Source of the DNA: Candidatus Kaiserbacteria bacterium
Lineage (GTDB): Bacteria > Patescibacteriota > Minisyncoccia > Phycocordibacterales > Phycocordibacteraceae
Reading direction: 5' to 3'
Assembly (NCBI GenBank): GCA_003230945.1
Contig: QIHK01000020.1
Span: forward strand, 1-27,050
Length of the DNA: 27,050 nt
Below the pieces are notes generated by a model. It saw nothing but the letters and a program-made list of their open reading frames with translations. It had not been told where the DNA came from and searched no databases. Positions 14,356 through 23,068 of this stretch are shown in pieces (positions within the stretch are counted from its first letter, which is position 1; each line of letters opens with the position of its first letter). The translations under genes were made by a program, and so were the position numbers.

Positions 14356-15087
14356 ATGTCATGGGCAACACAAAGACGTTTAATAATTATCTCCATACTC
14401 AGCAGTATTGCTGTGGCGATAGTAGCGGTATTTTTTATTACTAGTTTGAACCATACATCCTCATGCGCTGGCAATGGTCAAAATAAAGAAGAAGGTTGTC
14501 GTGGCCCTCTAGGAATGGCCCCTACTGTACTTTTCACAAAAGCTATTCCAAACGGTGTTGGACGAACAGACGTTATTGCAGAAGTAGAAAATAAAAATAT
14601 CGCTGTCGCAGCAAAGGCGGTGCCGTACACTATTTCGATTTATGGATCTAACAATATTTTCCTTCGGAAGGTACATGGCACTATTGATTTACCTCCTTCC
14701 TCAACAATAGCTATTTTCGTACCAGGCGTCGCAAGTGCTACTCACATTGTCTCGTCGGTATTTCTATCAATTGATACTCCAGTGCAATGGTATCGATTTA
14801 CGAATGACACACGGATAATACCAGTTGTCTCAAATACAACACGTGGCGGTACAACAGATAATCCAATTATTCACGCAACATTTACTAATAAAGATACGAC
14901 TCCTCTTACCAATGTACGGGCGATAGTTATGGTGCGTGATACTTCGGGGAATATTATTGCAGCATCAAAGACAATTCTTCCAACTATCAGTGGACAGGGA
15001 ACAGCGGTGGCTACTTTCACTTGGAATGGTTCTTTTGTGAGTACTCCTGCAACTATTGAGGTAGTGCCAATAATTCCTTTACCTTAA
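14356..15087 (+). CDS. Unknown membrane-anchored protein with beta-rich exterior domains
   Basis: 243 residues. An N-terminal signal anchor (about 8-30, LIIISILSSIAVAIVAVFFI) is followed by an outside region with one Cys pair candidate near CAGNGQNKEEGC. Two beta-sandwich-like segments then follow (TDVIAEVENKNIAVAAKAVP and PIIHATFTNKDTTPLTNVRA). The pattern of 'xxVxNKNxxPLTNVxAxVxVRDxxGNIIAASK' recalls FxLYD or CARDB-like domains. The start at 14356 is chosen over an in-frame GTG at 14329 because the -10 box lies between them. It precedes rodA by 18 bp and is probably cotranscribed, so a role in envelope growth is possible. No specific function can be given. Confidence 0.68.
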   Translation: MSWATQRRLIIISILSSIAVAIVAVFFITSLNHTSSCAGNGQNKEEGCRGPLGMAPTVLFTKAIPNGVGRTDVIAEVENKNIAVAAKAVPYTISIYGSNNIFLRKVHGTIDLPPSSTIAIFVPGVASATHIVSSVFLSIDTPVQWYRFTNDTRIIPVVSNTTRGGTTDNPIIHATFTNKDTTPLTNVRAIVMVRDTSGNIIAASKTILPTISGQGTAVATFTWNGSFVSTPATIEVVPIIPLP

Positions 15088-15105
15088 CTTTTATTTAAAT
15101 AATAA

Positions 15106-16245
15106 ATGACTACATTTTTATTTCGATTTAAAAGAAACTTTCTTTTCTTTGATTGGACATTACTGCTCCCGGCAATCACACTTGCTTTGCTTGGCATTCT
15201 TACGATGAGTACTTTTGGTCAAGGAGTTTCTCTTGCTCCGCGTCAGATGCTCTGGCTCGTCCTCTCGATAGTATTGTATTTAGTACTTTCGGTACTTGAT
15301 TTGCGTTTCATACGACGTATGCCGGTAGTCATGACACTCTATGGCGTTGCCTTATTTCTTTTGGCGCTCCTGTTAGTAGTGGCACATCCGATTATGGGAG
15401 CGCGTGCATGGTTTTCTCTCGGTCCAGTTTCGTTTCAACCCGCAGATTTAGCAAAACTCGCTCTCATTGCTCTATTGGCAAAATATCTTTCACGACGCCA
15501 TGTCGAAATAAGTGATGTGAGACATATTCTTATTTCTGGTATGTATGCGTTCTCTTTTATATTTCTTATTGTCATTGAACCGGATATGGGGAATGCCATT
15601 ATTTTCAGTTCTCTATGGCTCGGCATGATGCTCATCTCCGGTATCTCTAAAAAACATTTAGCGATGCTTGGTCTTATTGCCATTATTGTTGCAACCGCTC
15701 TTTGGTTTGGCGGATTAAAACCATATCAACGAGCGCGTATTGTCTCTTTTGTGAATCCAGCAAGTGATATTCGTGGTGTTGGATATAATGCGTATCAAGC
15801 AAAAATTGCAGTAGGGAGTGGTGAATTATTTGGAAAAGGTATTGGGTATGGTACACAATCAAAACTTAGATTTCTTCCAGAATACCAAACGGACTTTATA
15901 TTTGCCGCATTTGCAGAAGAGTGGGGGTATGCTGGCATACTCATGATTCTCGCTCTCTATGCACTCCTTTTTACTCGGCTCGTACAAATTGCACGCGCAT
16001 CAGCAACTAATTTCGATGCCTTTTTTACTCTCGGGTTTCTTATCCTTTTTTCAGCACATGTCGCTATTCATGCCGGCATCTCACTTGGTCTTTTACCGGT
16101 AACTGGAACAACTATTCCTTTTATGAGTTCTGGTGGCTCTCATTTAGTGCTTGAGTTTGGTGCCCTTGGGATCATCACGTCGCTCGCGCGTCATGGGCGC
16201 GCTGCTGCACGTGATACTCAAAATAATGAGTATTTAGGCGGTTAA
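15106..16245 (+). CDS. rodA: SEDS peptidoglycan glycosyltransferase RodA
   Basis: 379 residues, normal for the SEDS family, with about ten membrane helices. RodA polymerises lipid II into glycan strands for cell elongation, working with a class B PBP. Visible motifs are PIMGARAWFSLGPVSFQPAD (about 87-106) and the large loop with PEYQTDFIFA, in which the Asp is the likely catalytic residue (as in PERHTDFIFA of E. coli RodA). LLPVTGTTIPFMSSGGSHLV near the C-terminus is a SEDS signature. RodA rather than FtsW is suggested by GARAWFSLGPVSFQP and by the short termini, but the two are hard to separate without a tree. Its stop overlaps the stop of the convergent glycosyltransferase gene. Confidence 0.9.
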   Translation: MTTFLFRFKRNFLFFDWTLLLPAITLALLGILTMSTFGQGVSLAPRQMLWLVLSIVLYLVLSVLDLRFIRRMPVVMTLYGVALFLLALLLVVAHPIMGARAWFSLGPVSFQPADLAKLALIALLAKYLSRRHVEISDVRHILISGMYAFSFIFLIVIEPDMGNAIIFSSLWLGMMLISGISKKHLAMLGLIAIIVATALWFGGLKPYQRARIVSFVNPASDIRGVGYNAYQAKIAVGSGELFGKGIGYGTQSKLRFLPEYQTDFIFAAFAEEWGYAGILMILALYALLFTRLVQIARASATNFDAFFTLGFLILFSAHVAIHAGISLGLLPVTGTTIPFMSSGGSHLVLEFGALGIITSLARHGRAAARDTQNNEYLGG

Positions 16246-17375
16246 ATTTGATATACCGCAAACGTGTCTTCGAGCATACGCGTTTTTGGGAACTCTTGCA
16301 GGACACGAGTATGAAGACGCGCGCCGAGCGTGTAGGCACGAGGAGAATCTTGCATAAGTGATTTAATCGCGGTCGCTAACGCAATGGTATCGTAGGCAGG
16401 CACCAGCAACCCACACTCTTTATTTAGAATAATTTCTGGGATTCCTCCCACTCGTGTAGCAACAACGGGGAGCGACGCACATCCTGCTTCTAAGATAGCG
16501 AAAGGAAATGCTTCTGAACGAGAAGTATGAATAAATAGATCGAATGCTAATAAGAGTGTTCCCGCATTTTCTTTAGAACCAGCAAAGAAAATATGATTGT
16601 GCAAATGTAGTTCACTCACTATTGTTTCGAGTTCGGTACGTTTTTCACCCTCACCAATAATGACGAGGATTACTTCTGGATGAGACTCCACTAGGTGAGC
16701 GAAGGCACGGATAGCCACGTCGATACATTTTGTTGGATGCAATTCTGAAATCATACCAACCCAATAGCTACCAACGACACGAGGGTGTAAGGTTGCCCGT
16801 GCTTTTTCACGGGAAAGAAGAGGTGGACAGGTTATACCATTATGAATAACGGTAAGTTTCCGTCGTACAAATGGCATACGCGCAATGTTGTGCCGTACCG
16901 CTTCTGATACACAAATAGTTTTATGTGAAAGCCAAACAATTGTCCCGGAAGCAAAAAATAAAATTACTTTTTGCCACCAAGGTCGTGATTCATTAAAAGA
17001 CCAACCGTGCGCAGTAAAGATAATCTGCGGGACACCCGCAAGGCGCGCTGCGAGAGTGCCGAGTGCACCAGCTTTCGAACTATTAATATGAACGATGTTT
17101 GGCTGTTCTTTTTTAAAGAGACGCACTAGTTCAAAGAGAGCAAATACTTCTTGTATAAAACCTACATTACGTGTGAGACCGCGTATGGGTTCTGAACGGA
17201 TATTTTTTGCAGTCAGTCGTGTTATTAATGAGTCAGATCCTTTTTGTGTTGTTGTGGGTAAACCATAAGCAACTGTGACCGTATGTCCTTTTGCTTTTGC
17301 AGCAACCGCAAGGTCATACACATATTTTTGTGCCCCACCTGCGTTTGTCTTCGTAATGACGTAAAGTATATACAT
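16242..17375 (-). CDS. Glycosyltransferase family 4 (GT-B) protein
   Basis: 377 residues. The N-terminal Rossmann domain begins MYILYVITKTNAGGAQKYVY, with the GGAQ loop typical of GT4 enzymes, and continues with PNIVHINSSKAGALGTLAAR and QIIFTAHGWSF. The C-terminal donor-binding domain shows RSEAFPFAILEAGCASLPVV (the E-x7-E region) and TRVGGIPEIILNKECGLLVP. Such enzymes add a sugar from a nucleotide donor to a lipid-linked or polysaccharide acceptor. It is divergently placed beside the sugar transferase gene, so the products probably act in the same glycan pathway. A -10-like TATCAT (17389-17384) puts the start two bases before the ATG. The 3' end shares TTAA with rodA. Confidence 0.9.
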   Translation of the reverse strand: MYILYVITKTNAGGAQKYVYDLAVAAKAKGHTVTVAYGLPTTTQKGSDSLITRLTAKNIRSEPIRGLTRNVGFIQEVFALFELVRLFKKEQPNIVHINSSKAGALGTLAARLAGVPQIIFTAHGWSFNESRPWWQKVILFFASGTIVWLSHKTICVSEAVRHNIARMPFVRRKLTVIHNGITCPPLLSREKARATLHPRVVGSYWVGMISELHPTKCIDVAIRAFAHLVESHPEVILVIIGEGEKRTELETIVSELHLHNHIFFAGSKENAGTLLLAFDLFIHTSRSEAFPFAILEAGCASLPVVATRVGGIPEIILNKECGLLVPAYDTIALATAIKSLMQDSPRAYTLGARLHTRVLQEFPKTRMLEDTFAVYQI

Positions 17376-17397
17376 GTATAAAGATGATAACTTTTGG

Positions 17398-17426
17398 TTG
17401 CTTAGTTTGGTTACTTACTATATAAC
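17398..17426 (+). promoter_or_regulatory. Promoter of the sugar transferase/epimerase operon
   Basis: TTGCTT (17398-17403), 17 bp, TATAAC (17421-17426). The predicted start near 17433 leaves a 3-nt leader. It lies in the 60-bp divergent gap with the GT4 gene. Confidence 0.6.
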
Positions 17427-17435
17427 CCTATCACA

Positions 17436-18794
17436 ATGACTACTTCCGGGAGACGTTCGCCTTCTCTTCTTTTTATAGGTGATTTAATCACTTTTGTGGT
17501 GTCACTTTATTTGACCCTTTGGTTACGTTACGGAGTTCCTCCATCTGTTGGAATTTTAGCGTCATATAGTATTCCGTTTACGTTTCTGTTTTTTCTCTGG
17601 CTTCTTGTATTTTACGGTGCGGGACTTTACGGGAAACAGATTTTACTCTTTCCAAGCCGTCTCCCTGACGCACTTATGAAAACGCAAATTGCGAATATTC
17701 TCTTTGCAGCAATATTTTTCTTTCTCATTCCTGTATTTGGTATTGCACCAAAAACTATTCTTGCGTTGTATCTTGTCGTTTCACTTATTCTCATATTTCT
17801 CTGGCGACTCACTCTCTATCCGAGTTTGCTCGCAGACCCACGCCGTATTCGCGCCGTGCTTATTGCAGAAGGTCCTGAAGCAAATGAATTATTTACCGAG
17901 GTGAATAATAATACTCGTTATGGCATTGAATTTTGTTATCGGGTGACGGAAAGTGATTTTGCGAATCCAAGTATGTTTATACAAAAGATTCAAGATAAAA
18001 TGATTACTCTTATTGTTGCTGACACTTATTCGCGGAAAACCGACAATATCGCGCCAATTATTTATGACCTTACTCGGGTGCATCGTCAGTACCAATTTGC
18101 GGTCTTTGAGGATATCTATGAAGAAATATTTGATCGGATTCCATTATCTTTACTGGATTCTATTTGGTTTCTTGAGCATGTTGCTCCCACGAACTCACTT
18201 TTCTACACAATAGCGAAACGAATTATTGATGATATTGGTGGCATTTTGATGGGTATTGTGACGCTTATTGTCCTACCATTTATTTGGCTTGCGTTACGTA
18301 TTGAAGGACCTGGCCCAATTTTCATACGTCAGGATCGATTTGGGATACATGGGACGACAATGAAGGCATATAAGTTTCGGAGCATGCGTTACAGTGACGC
18401 GGGTGTATGGAAAGGAGAAGGGGATAATGAAATCACACGAGTGGGGGCATTTCTGCGTAAAACATCACTTGATGAATTTCCTCAATTCTTGAATATTCTT
18501 TCCGGGGATCTTTCTCTCATCGGACCGAGAAATGATATTCGGGCATTAGGAGAACGGCTGGCAAATGAATTGTCATATTATGAAGCGCGCTATCTTGTGA
18601 AGCCGGGCATTACTGGTTGGGCACAAATCAATCAACGTTATGAGCCGGGGAATGTAAGTCCACAATCAGTGGAAGAAACAAAAGTTCGTCTTGCGTATGA
18701 TTTTTATTATCTGAAACATCGTTCACTTGGTCTCGACATTATCATTGCTCTCAAGACTATCAAACGTATGTTCTTTCGCGTGAGTTCTTGGTAG
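17436..18794 (+). CDS. Polyprenyl-phosphate sugar-1-phosphate transferase (WbaP/WcaJ-like)
   Basis: 452 residues. The N-terminal half has four or five membrane helices (about 10-135), then a Rossmann-like middle domain (about 140-250). The C-terminal third is the bacterial sugar transferase domain: KRIIDDIGGILMGIVTLIV, GPIFIRQDRFGIHGTTMKAY, KFRSMR, RVGAFLRKTSLDEFPQFLNI, GDLSLIGPRNDI, and LVKPGITGWAQIN. Members move a sugar-1-phosphate from a nucleotide sugar to undecaprenyl phosphate, starting the lipid-linked glycan. The product would be extended by glycosyltransferases such as the divergent GT4 and used by a ligase such as 4721-6919. The epimerase follows 15 bp later. Confidence 0.92.
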   Translation: MTTSGRRSPSLLFIGDLITFVVSLYLTLWLRYGVPPSVGILASYSIPFTFLFFLWLLVFYGAGLYGKQILLFPSRLPDALMKTQIANILFAAIFFFLIPVFGIAPKTILALYLVVSLILIFLWRLTLYPSLLADPRRIRAVLIAEGPEANELFTEVNNNTRYGIEFCYRVTESDFANPSMFIQKIQDKMITLIVADTYSRKTDNIAPIIYDLTRVHRQYQFAVFEDIYEEIFDRIPLSLLDSIWFLEHVAPTNSLFYTIAKRIIDDIGGILMGIVTLIVLPFIWLALRIEGPGPIFIRQDRFGIHGTTMKAYKFRSMRYSDAGVWKGEGDNEITRVGAFLRKTSLDEFPQFLNILSGDLSLIGPRNDIRALGERLANELSYYEARYLVKPGITGWAQINQRYEPGNVSPQSVEETKVRLAYDFYYLKHRSLGLDIIIALKTIKRMFFRVSSW

Positions 18795-18809
18795 ATTAGA
18801 AATAAATAC

Positions 18810-19904
18810 ATGGAAAAGAAACATACTATTTTTATTACCGGTGCAGCAGGATATATCGGTACGATGCTCGTTATGCATTTTTCTGCTCGTGATGATGTTG
18901 AGAAAATTATCGGTCTCGATAAGGAACCAATTCCAGACATTCTTCGTAAGGAACCGAAGCTTGTGTACCTCTGCACAAATGTCGCAGACGATTGGGAAGA
19001 AAAAGTACGTGGCTATCATCCAGATATCATCATACATACCGCATGGCAAATACGTGAGATGTATGGCGCGCAAGATATGGAATGGGATTGGAATATCGGT
19101 GGTTCTGACAAAGTATTTGATTACGCGCTTGGAGAAAAAGAGATTACGCGCCTCATTCATTTTTCAACCGTCGCCTCCTATGGTGCCTATCCGAGCAACA
19201 CTATCGAACATCGTTATACGGAAGATGAACCATTTCGAAAAATGGAATATCTTTACTCAGAAGAAAAGCGCGTTGCGGAAGAGCATCTCAAGGAGAAGTA
19301 TCAGAAATATTATTCATCACTAAACGGGGTACAAACAGAAAAAAATATTGCAATTGTACGCCCTGCTGCGGTGACTGGTCCACGTGGTCGTTTTATGAAA
19401 ATTCGTTTCGGTCTGCAGTCAGCTCTTTCAGGACAAATGAAAAATTCATTTATCTATCGTCTCATTTCAGTACTGGTAACTTTTGTGCCAGTGACACCAC
19501 GCTGGTTACGCCAGTTTATTCATGAGGATGATGTCGCACACATCATTGAACGTCTTGCGTTTGATGCATTGCCAGAGAAATATATAGTTTTTAATATCTG
19601 TCCGCCTGGACCAGTTGTGCTCGGTACGGATATGGGAAAAGCAGTAGGGAAGCGAAAACTTTTAGTCTATCCATGGATGGTACGTATTGTTTTTTTCTGG
19701 GTTTGGCATTTAACACAAGGAAAGATTCCTACTTCACCGGGAAGTTGGAAAGGTTATTCGTATCCTATTGCCGTAGATGGTTCAAAGATTACTCGCGTAC
19801 TTGGCTACAAATATAAGTACACAGCCTTAGAGGCATTCCAATACACTAATGGTACGTATGAATCGTATGTACCGGAAAATATGCGACGTCATAAAACTGT
19901 ATAG
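18810..19904 (+). CDS. NAD-dependent epimerase/dehydratase (extended SDR)
   Basis: 364 residues. The Rossmann motif TGAAGYIGTMLV (10-21) binds NAD(P). HFSTVASYGAYP (117-128) and the catalytic Y-x-x-x-K as YSEEK (Tyr149, Lys153) are present, followed by RPAAVTGPRGRFM. The C-terminal half is more hydrophobic near VRIVFFWVWHLTQ. Extended SDRs change nucleotide sugars by epimerisation or dehydration, and the position right after the sugar transferase suggests substrate supply for glycan synthesis. The exact sugar cannot be predicted. The start is set by the 15-bp gap; there is no Shine-Dalgarno. Confidence 0.87.
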   Translation: MEKKHTIFITGAAGYIGTMLVMHFSARDDVEKIIGLDKEPIPDILRKEPKLVYLCTNVADDWEEKVRGYHPDIIIHTAWQIREMYGAQDMEWDWNIGGSDKVFDYALGEKEITRLIHFSTVASYGAYPSNTIEHRYTEDEPFRKMEYLYSEEKRVAEEHLKEKYQKYYSSLNGVQTEKNIAIVRPAAVTGPRGRFMKIRFGLQSALSGQMKNSFIYRLISVLVTFVPVTPRWLRQFIHEDDVAHIIERLAFDALPEKYIVFNICPPGPVVLGTDMGKAVGKRKLLVYPWMVRIVFFWVWHLTQGKIPTSPGSWKGYSYPIAVDGSKITRVLGYKYKYTALEAFQYTNGTYESYVPENMRRHKTV

Positions 19905-19942
19905 ATTTTAGTTATCCTCTTCTTCTTGTTTAAGATTTCGCG

Positions 19943-19948
19943 TACACT
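19943..19948 (+). promoter_or_regulatory. -10 box giving a leaderless folD transcript
   Basis: TACACT lies exactly six bases before the ATG at 19955. No good -35 is seen (TTCTTC at best). Confidence 0.55.
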
Positions 19949-19954
19949 GCACAT

Positions 19955-20779
19955 ATGATTATTGATGGTCGAACACTTGCGCAAGACCTTCTTGCACGGA
20001 TACAAACACAAGCTTCAGAACTCAAACAGAGCCCAAAAATACTTACCATTGTTACCGACGACACACTGCCAACACATTCTTATCTCGCCATAAAAGAGAA
20101 ACGGGCAAAAGATGCTGGGTGTGTACTTAACATACTCAGACTTCCAGCAGATTCAGACACCGAAACTCTACGTACTGAGGTACAACGGGCAAGTGCCACT
20201 GCGGACGCCATCATAGTACAACTACCTCTTTCACAAGAGGTTGATACTCGTGCTGTTTGTGACAGCATCCCTTTTATGAAAGATGCAGATGTTCTCGGCA
20301 GTGAAGCACGTAGCAAGTTTATGCGTGGTGATACCGATGCACTTTTACCACCAGTCGTAGGAGCGGTGCGAGAAGTACTCGCGCAAAACGCTATTTCCGT
20401 AGAAGGGAAACAGATAGTAGTTATTGGTGACGGATTTCTCGTTGGTGCGCCCTGTGCTGCATGGCTTGCACAGAAGGGAGCCTGTGTCATGGTGGTGCGT
20501 GATAAAAAGACAGACATTACTGAAGCACTTCTTGGAGCGGATATTATTGTGTCCGGTATCGGCTCACCTCATCTCATTAAGCCAGAGATGATTAAAGAGG
20601 GAGTAATACTTATTGACGCAGGCACCTCAGAGCTCTCTGGAGAAATAGTTGGAGATGCTGATCCTGCTTGTGCATCAAAATGTACTCTTTTTACCCCAGT
20701 TCCCGGTGGCATCGGTCCTATTGCTGTTGCAATGTTGTTTAGAAATACTGTTGCTCTGTCTACGCGAGCGCATGAATAA
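19955..20779 (+). CDS. folD: Bifunctional methylenetetrahydrofolate dehydrogenase/cyclohydrolase
   Basis: 274 residues. FolD interconverts 5,10-methylene-THF, methenyl-THF and 10-formyl-THF in the cytoplasm. The catalytic Y-x-x-x-K is SYLAIKEK (Tyr43, Lys47). IIVQLPLSQEVD matches the family's QLPLP block, IPFMKDADVLG its P-x-KDVDG block, IGDGFLVGAPCAAWL the nucleotide-binding VGRSxxVGxP region, and TPVPGGIGPIAVAML the C-terminal signature. Several residues differ from consensus (QLPLS, MKDADVLG, GDGFLVG), so the enzyme is divergent. At 274 residues it is slightly shorter than the usual ~285. The transcript appears leaderless. Confidence 0.93.
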   Translation: MIIDGRTLAQDLLARIQTQASELKQSPKILTIVTDDTLPTHSYLAIKEKRAKDAGCVLNILRLPADSDTETLRTEVQRASATADAIIVQLPLSQEVDTRAVCDSIPFMKDADVLGSEARSKFMRGDTDALLPPVVGAVREVLAQNAISVEGKQIVVIGDGFLVGAPCAAWLAQKGACVMVVRDKKTDITEALLGADIIVSGIGSPHLIKPEMIKEGVILIDAGTSELSGEIVGDADPACASKCTLFTPVPGGIGPIAVAMLFRNTVALSTRAHE

Positions 20780-20794
20780 AATATATCTTAATTA

Positions 20795-20891
20795 TTGACA
20801 AATAAGATATTTATATTAATGTAATGGAAACGACGTTCTTTACATATAAATAAGTATAAGTGGAGAATTACTGATATTTTCTAAATATCAG
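20795..20891 (+). promoter_or_regulatory. Promoter and hairpin leader of the 20934 gene
   Basis: Consensus TTGACA (20795-20800), 16 bp, TAATGT (20817-20822). About 45 bases later CTGATATTT / AAATATCAG (20871-20891) forms a perfect 9-bp hairpin with a TCT loop, followed by TTTCTTT. It could be an attenuator or an operator. The ~105-nt leader is unusual in this window, where most mRNAs look leaderless. Confidence 0.6.
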
Positions 20892-20933
20892 TTTCTTTGC
20901 CCATTTTTCTCTAGAAAATAGAAAGGAAAAGTA

Positions 20934-21575
20934 ATGACATATGAGGCATCTTTTTCTGATGCACAGGAAAACTTCCGCGAGGCAGTTCTTGATGCTCTGC
21001 CGAGGGACATTAGTCCTAGAATAGCCTCAAATTGGAGGCATAACAGGCAAGCACTTTCCGCCGCGCTTCGGAGTGTCTTATATCCATTCAAAGATATAGA
21101 CATAACAAAGTTTGTTCCCTGGAAAACGATTACTATTGGCACACATAAAAATATGAGGTTTCTCAAGAAAGACCTCATTCATAACGAATGTGATAATAAT
21201 TTATGTTTCGGGACTTCATTTCCTCTCATTGCCGAAGAAAGACAATTGGATCTTGTGGTACTCAGTGTTAAGGAAATAGGCTTTGACTCTGGTGCCAGGT
21301 ACGAAGAAATTTGTGCGGCAGTTATTGCACTTGGACTTGAATTATGTCCGGCGGAAGTTGGTCCAGCACTTAGAATTGCCTACAAGGATCAAGATGGAAG
21401 AGAAGTGCTTCATATTGCCATGGAGCCCATCATCAATCCTAATGGATACCATTGTATTTTCCGTGTGTATCGCGGTTCTACAGGTTTGTCTCTACTCTTG
21501 GATCGTGGTAAACCTTATCATTTTTGGTATCCATACGATTACTTCGTATTTGTGTTACCTCAAAAAAATATTTAG
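20934..21575 (+). CDS. Unknown protein (213 aa)
   Basis: Not recognised. The product is soluble and mixed alpha/beta. An N-terminal helical part (SDAQENFREAVLDALPRDIS, SNWRHNRQALSAALRSVL) is followed by PWKTITIGTHKNMRFLKKDL, a central region with LVVLSVKEIGFDSGARYEEI, and a C-terminus rich in aromatic residues ending GKPYHFWYPYDYFVFVLPQ. No membrane segment or signal peptide. The gene is well supported: consensus -35, hairpin leader, Shine-Dalgarno AGAAAGGAA (20920-20928) five bases before ATG, and its own terminator. It is a self-contained unit, AT-rich upstream. The same 9-base ribosome site occurs before the unknown gene at 7102-7344. Confidence 0.7.
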   Translation: MTYEASFSDAQENFREAVLDALPRDISPRIASNWRHNRQALSAALRSVLYPFKDIDITKFVPWKTITIGTHKNMRFLKKDLIHNECDNNLCFGTSFPLIAEERQLDLVVLSVKEIGFDSGARYEEICAAVIALGLELCPAEVGPALRIAYKDQDGREVLHIAMEPIINPNGYHCIFRVYRGSTGLSLLLDRGKPYHFWYPYDYFVFVLPQKNI

Positions 21576-21621
21576 GTGCCATAGCTCGGAATGTTCTTTC
21601 ATTGGTTTTTTTGAATCACTT

Positions 21622-21660
21622 GACCCCTGTTTAAAGCATTGCGCTTGACAGGGGTTTTAT
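21622..21660 (+). terminator. Intrinsic terminator of the unknown gene
   Basis: ACCCCTGT (21623-21630) pairs with ACAGGGGT (21648-21655) around a 17-base loop, followed by TTTTAT. Confidence 0.8.
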
Positions 21661-21715
21661 ATATTAGTATTTAATTGATACTATGGGCTCTCTGTTACAC
21701 AGATATTTGGATAAG

Positions 21716-21744
21716 TTGCAGGTGTGCGTTGTGTCCTCTATACT
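21716..21744 (+). promoter_or_regulatory. Promoter of secDF giving a leaderless transcript
   Basis: TTGCAG (21716-21721), exactly 17 bp, TATACT (21739-21744), then six bases to the ATG at 21751. The predicted first transcribed base is the A of ATG. This is the clearest leaderless arrangement in the window. Confidence 0.78.
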
Positions 21745-21750
21745 CACCCT

Positions 21751-23065
21751 ATGACTCGTTACCGAGTATTCTCTCTTATTGCCTTTGTGGTAGGAATTTT
21801 GCTTGCCTATTTTGTGTGGGCAACTCAGGTTAATCAACTGAGTTCCTATCGCTTTAAACTTGGTCTTGATCTGGCAGGTGGCACTGAACTCGTCTATAAG
21901 GCCGACATGAGTGAGACACCGCCAAACGAAAGGTCTGATGCACTTTCGGCTCTCCAGGGTGTCATCGATCGTCGAGTAAATCTCTTTGGTGTTGCAGAAC
22001 CTTTGGTACAGACTGAGACTGCCAGTGCGCTTTCTGGCACGACAGAAGACCGCCTCATTGTTGATCTTCCTGGTGTGACAAATATCAAGGCAGCAGTCGA
22101 TGCTCTCGGCAAAACACCACTGCTCGAGTTTAAGCTCGCAACCACAACGACAGTAGGAACAACAACTGCAGTTACCTATATTTCGACAGGACTCACTGGT
22201 CGGTATGTCTCTAAGGCACTACTTCAGTTTGGTACTGGCGCGACATCAGGGCTTGCTTCGCCGGAAGTACTACTTAAGTTTGATAGTGCCGGCGCCAAGC
22301 TTTTTGAAAAAATTACAAAAAACAATGTTGGACAAAAACTGGCGATTTTCCTTGATGGTAAGCCTATATCAACACCAGTGATTCAGGAAGCTATTTCGGG
22401 CGGTGAAGCGACTATCACTGGCCAGTTTTCTCCGACTGAAGCTCGTGATCTCGTAAAAAATCTAAACTTTGGTGCTCTTCCGGTACCTATTTCACTTGAG
22501 AGTTCTTCGTCGGTTGGACCGACATTGGGTTCCGCCGCCATGTCAGCTGGCGTTGTCGCTGGTATCGTCGGTTTCCTAGTCATCGCTCTCTTCATGATTG
22601 TGTGGTATCGCTTTATGGGTGTCGTTGCCTCAGTGGCGCTCGCTGAATATCTTATTTTTATGCTTGCCATTATTAAAATAATTCCAATCACTCTCACGGC
22701 ATCTGGAATTGCTGGACTTATTATATCGGTGGGTATTGCTGTTGACGCTAACGTGCTTATCTTTGAGCGTACCAAAGAAGAATTACATGAGGGTAAAGAA
22801 CCTCGCGAAGCGGTGCACATCGGATTTGCTCGAGCATGGACGGCAATTCGCGACGGCCACCTTACTATGATTATTTCGGGTATCATTCTCTTTTGGATGG
22901 GTACTTCAATTTGTGCAAGGTTTTGCACTTGTATTCCTTCTCGGAGTTCTTATGTCTTTCATCTCAGCAGTCTCGATATCGCGTATTTACCTATTGGCTT
23001 TTGTCCCAGAACACCGAAATAGCACCTGGCGATTTCTCTTAAGTTCTGGCTTCCATAAATCTTAA
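21751..23065 (+). CDS. secD: Protein translocase subunit SecD, frameshifted near the 3' end
   Basis: SecD with SecF uses the proton gradient to pull exported proteins through SecYEG. An N-terminal helix is followed by RFKLGLDLAGGTELVYKAD, the P1 exterior domain, and five further helices with AVDANVLIFERTKEEL. From about 22911 the frame is wrong: it continues as ICARFCTCIPSRSS and stops at 23022. Removing one T in CAATTTGTG restores IVQGFALVFLLGVLMSFISA, which is the normal last helix, and a stop at 23065, three bases before secF; the product would then be 437 residues. The cause may be an assembly error, a mutation, or recoding. The start at 21751 follows the promoter; an upstream in-frame GTG at 21724 is rejected. 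Confidence 0.92.
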
Positions 23066-23068
23066 ATC

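Noticed and set aside
18723..19160. A 145-codon minus-strand ORF opposite the epimerase gene
   Set aside because: The plus strand encodes a clear SDR protein with Rossmann and YxxxK motifs; the antisense product has no recognisable feature or signals.
22836..23042. A 68-codon ORF as a separate small protein after the secD frameshift
   Set aside because: It is in the third frame. The true secD continuation is in another frame, begins near 22913 and ends at 23065.
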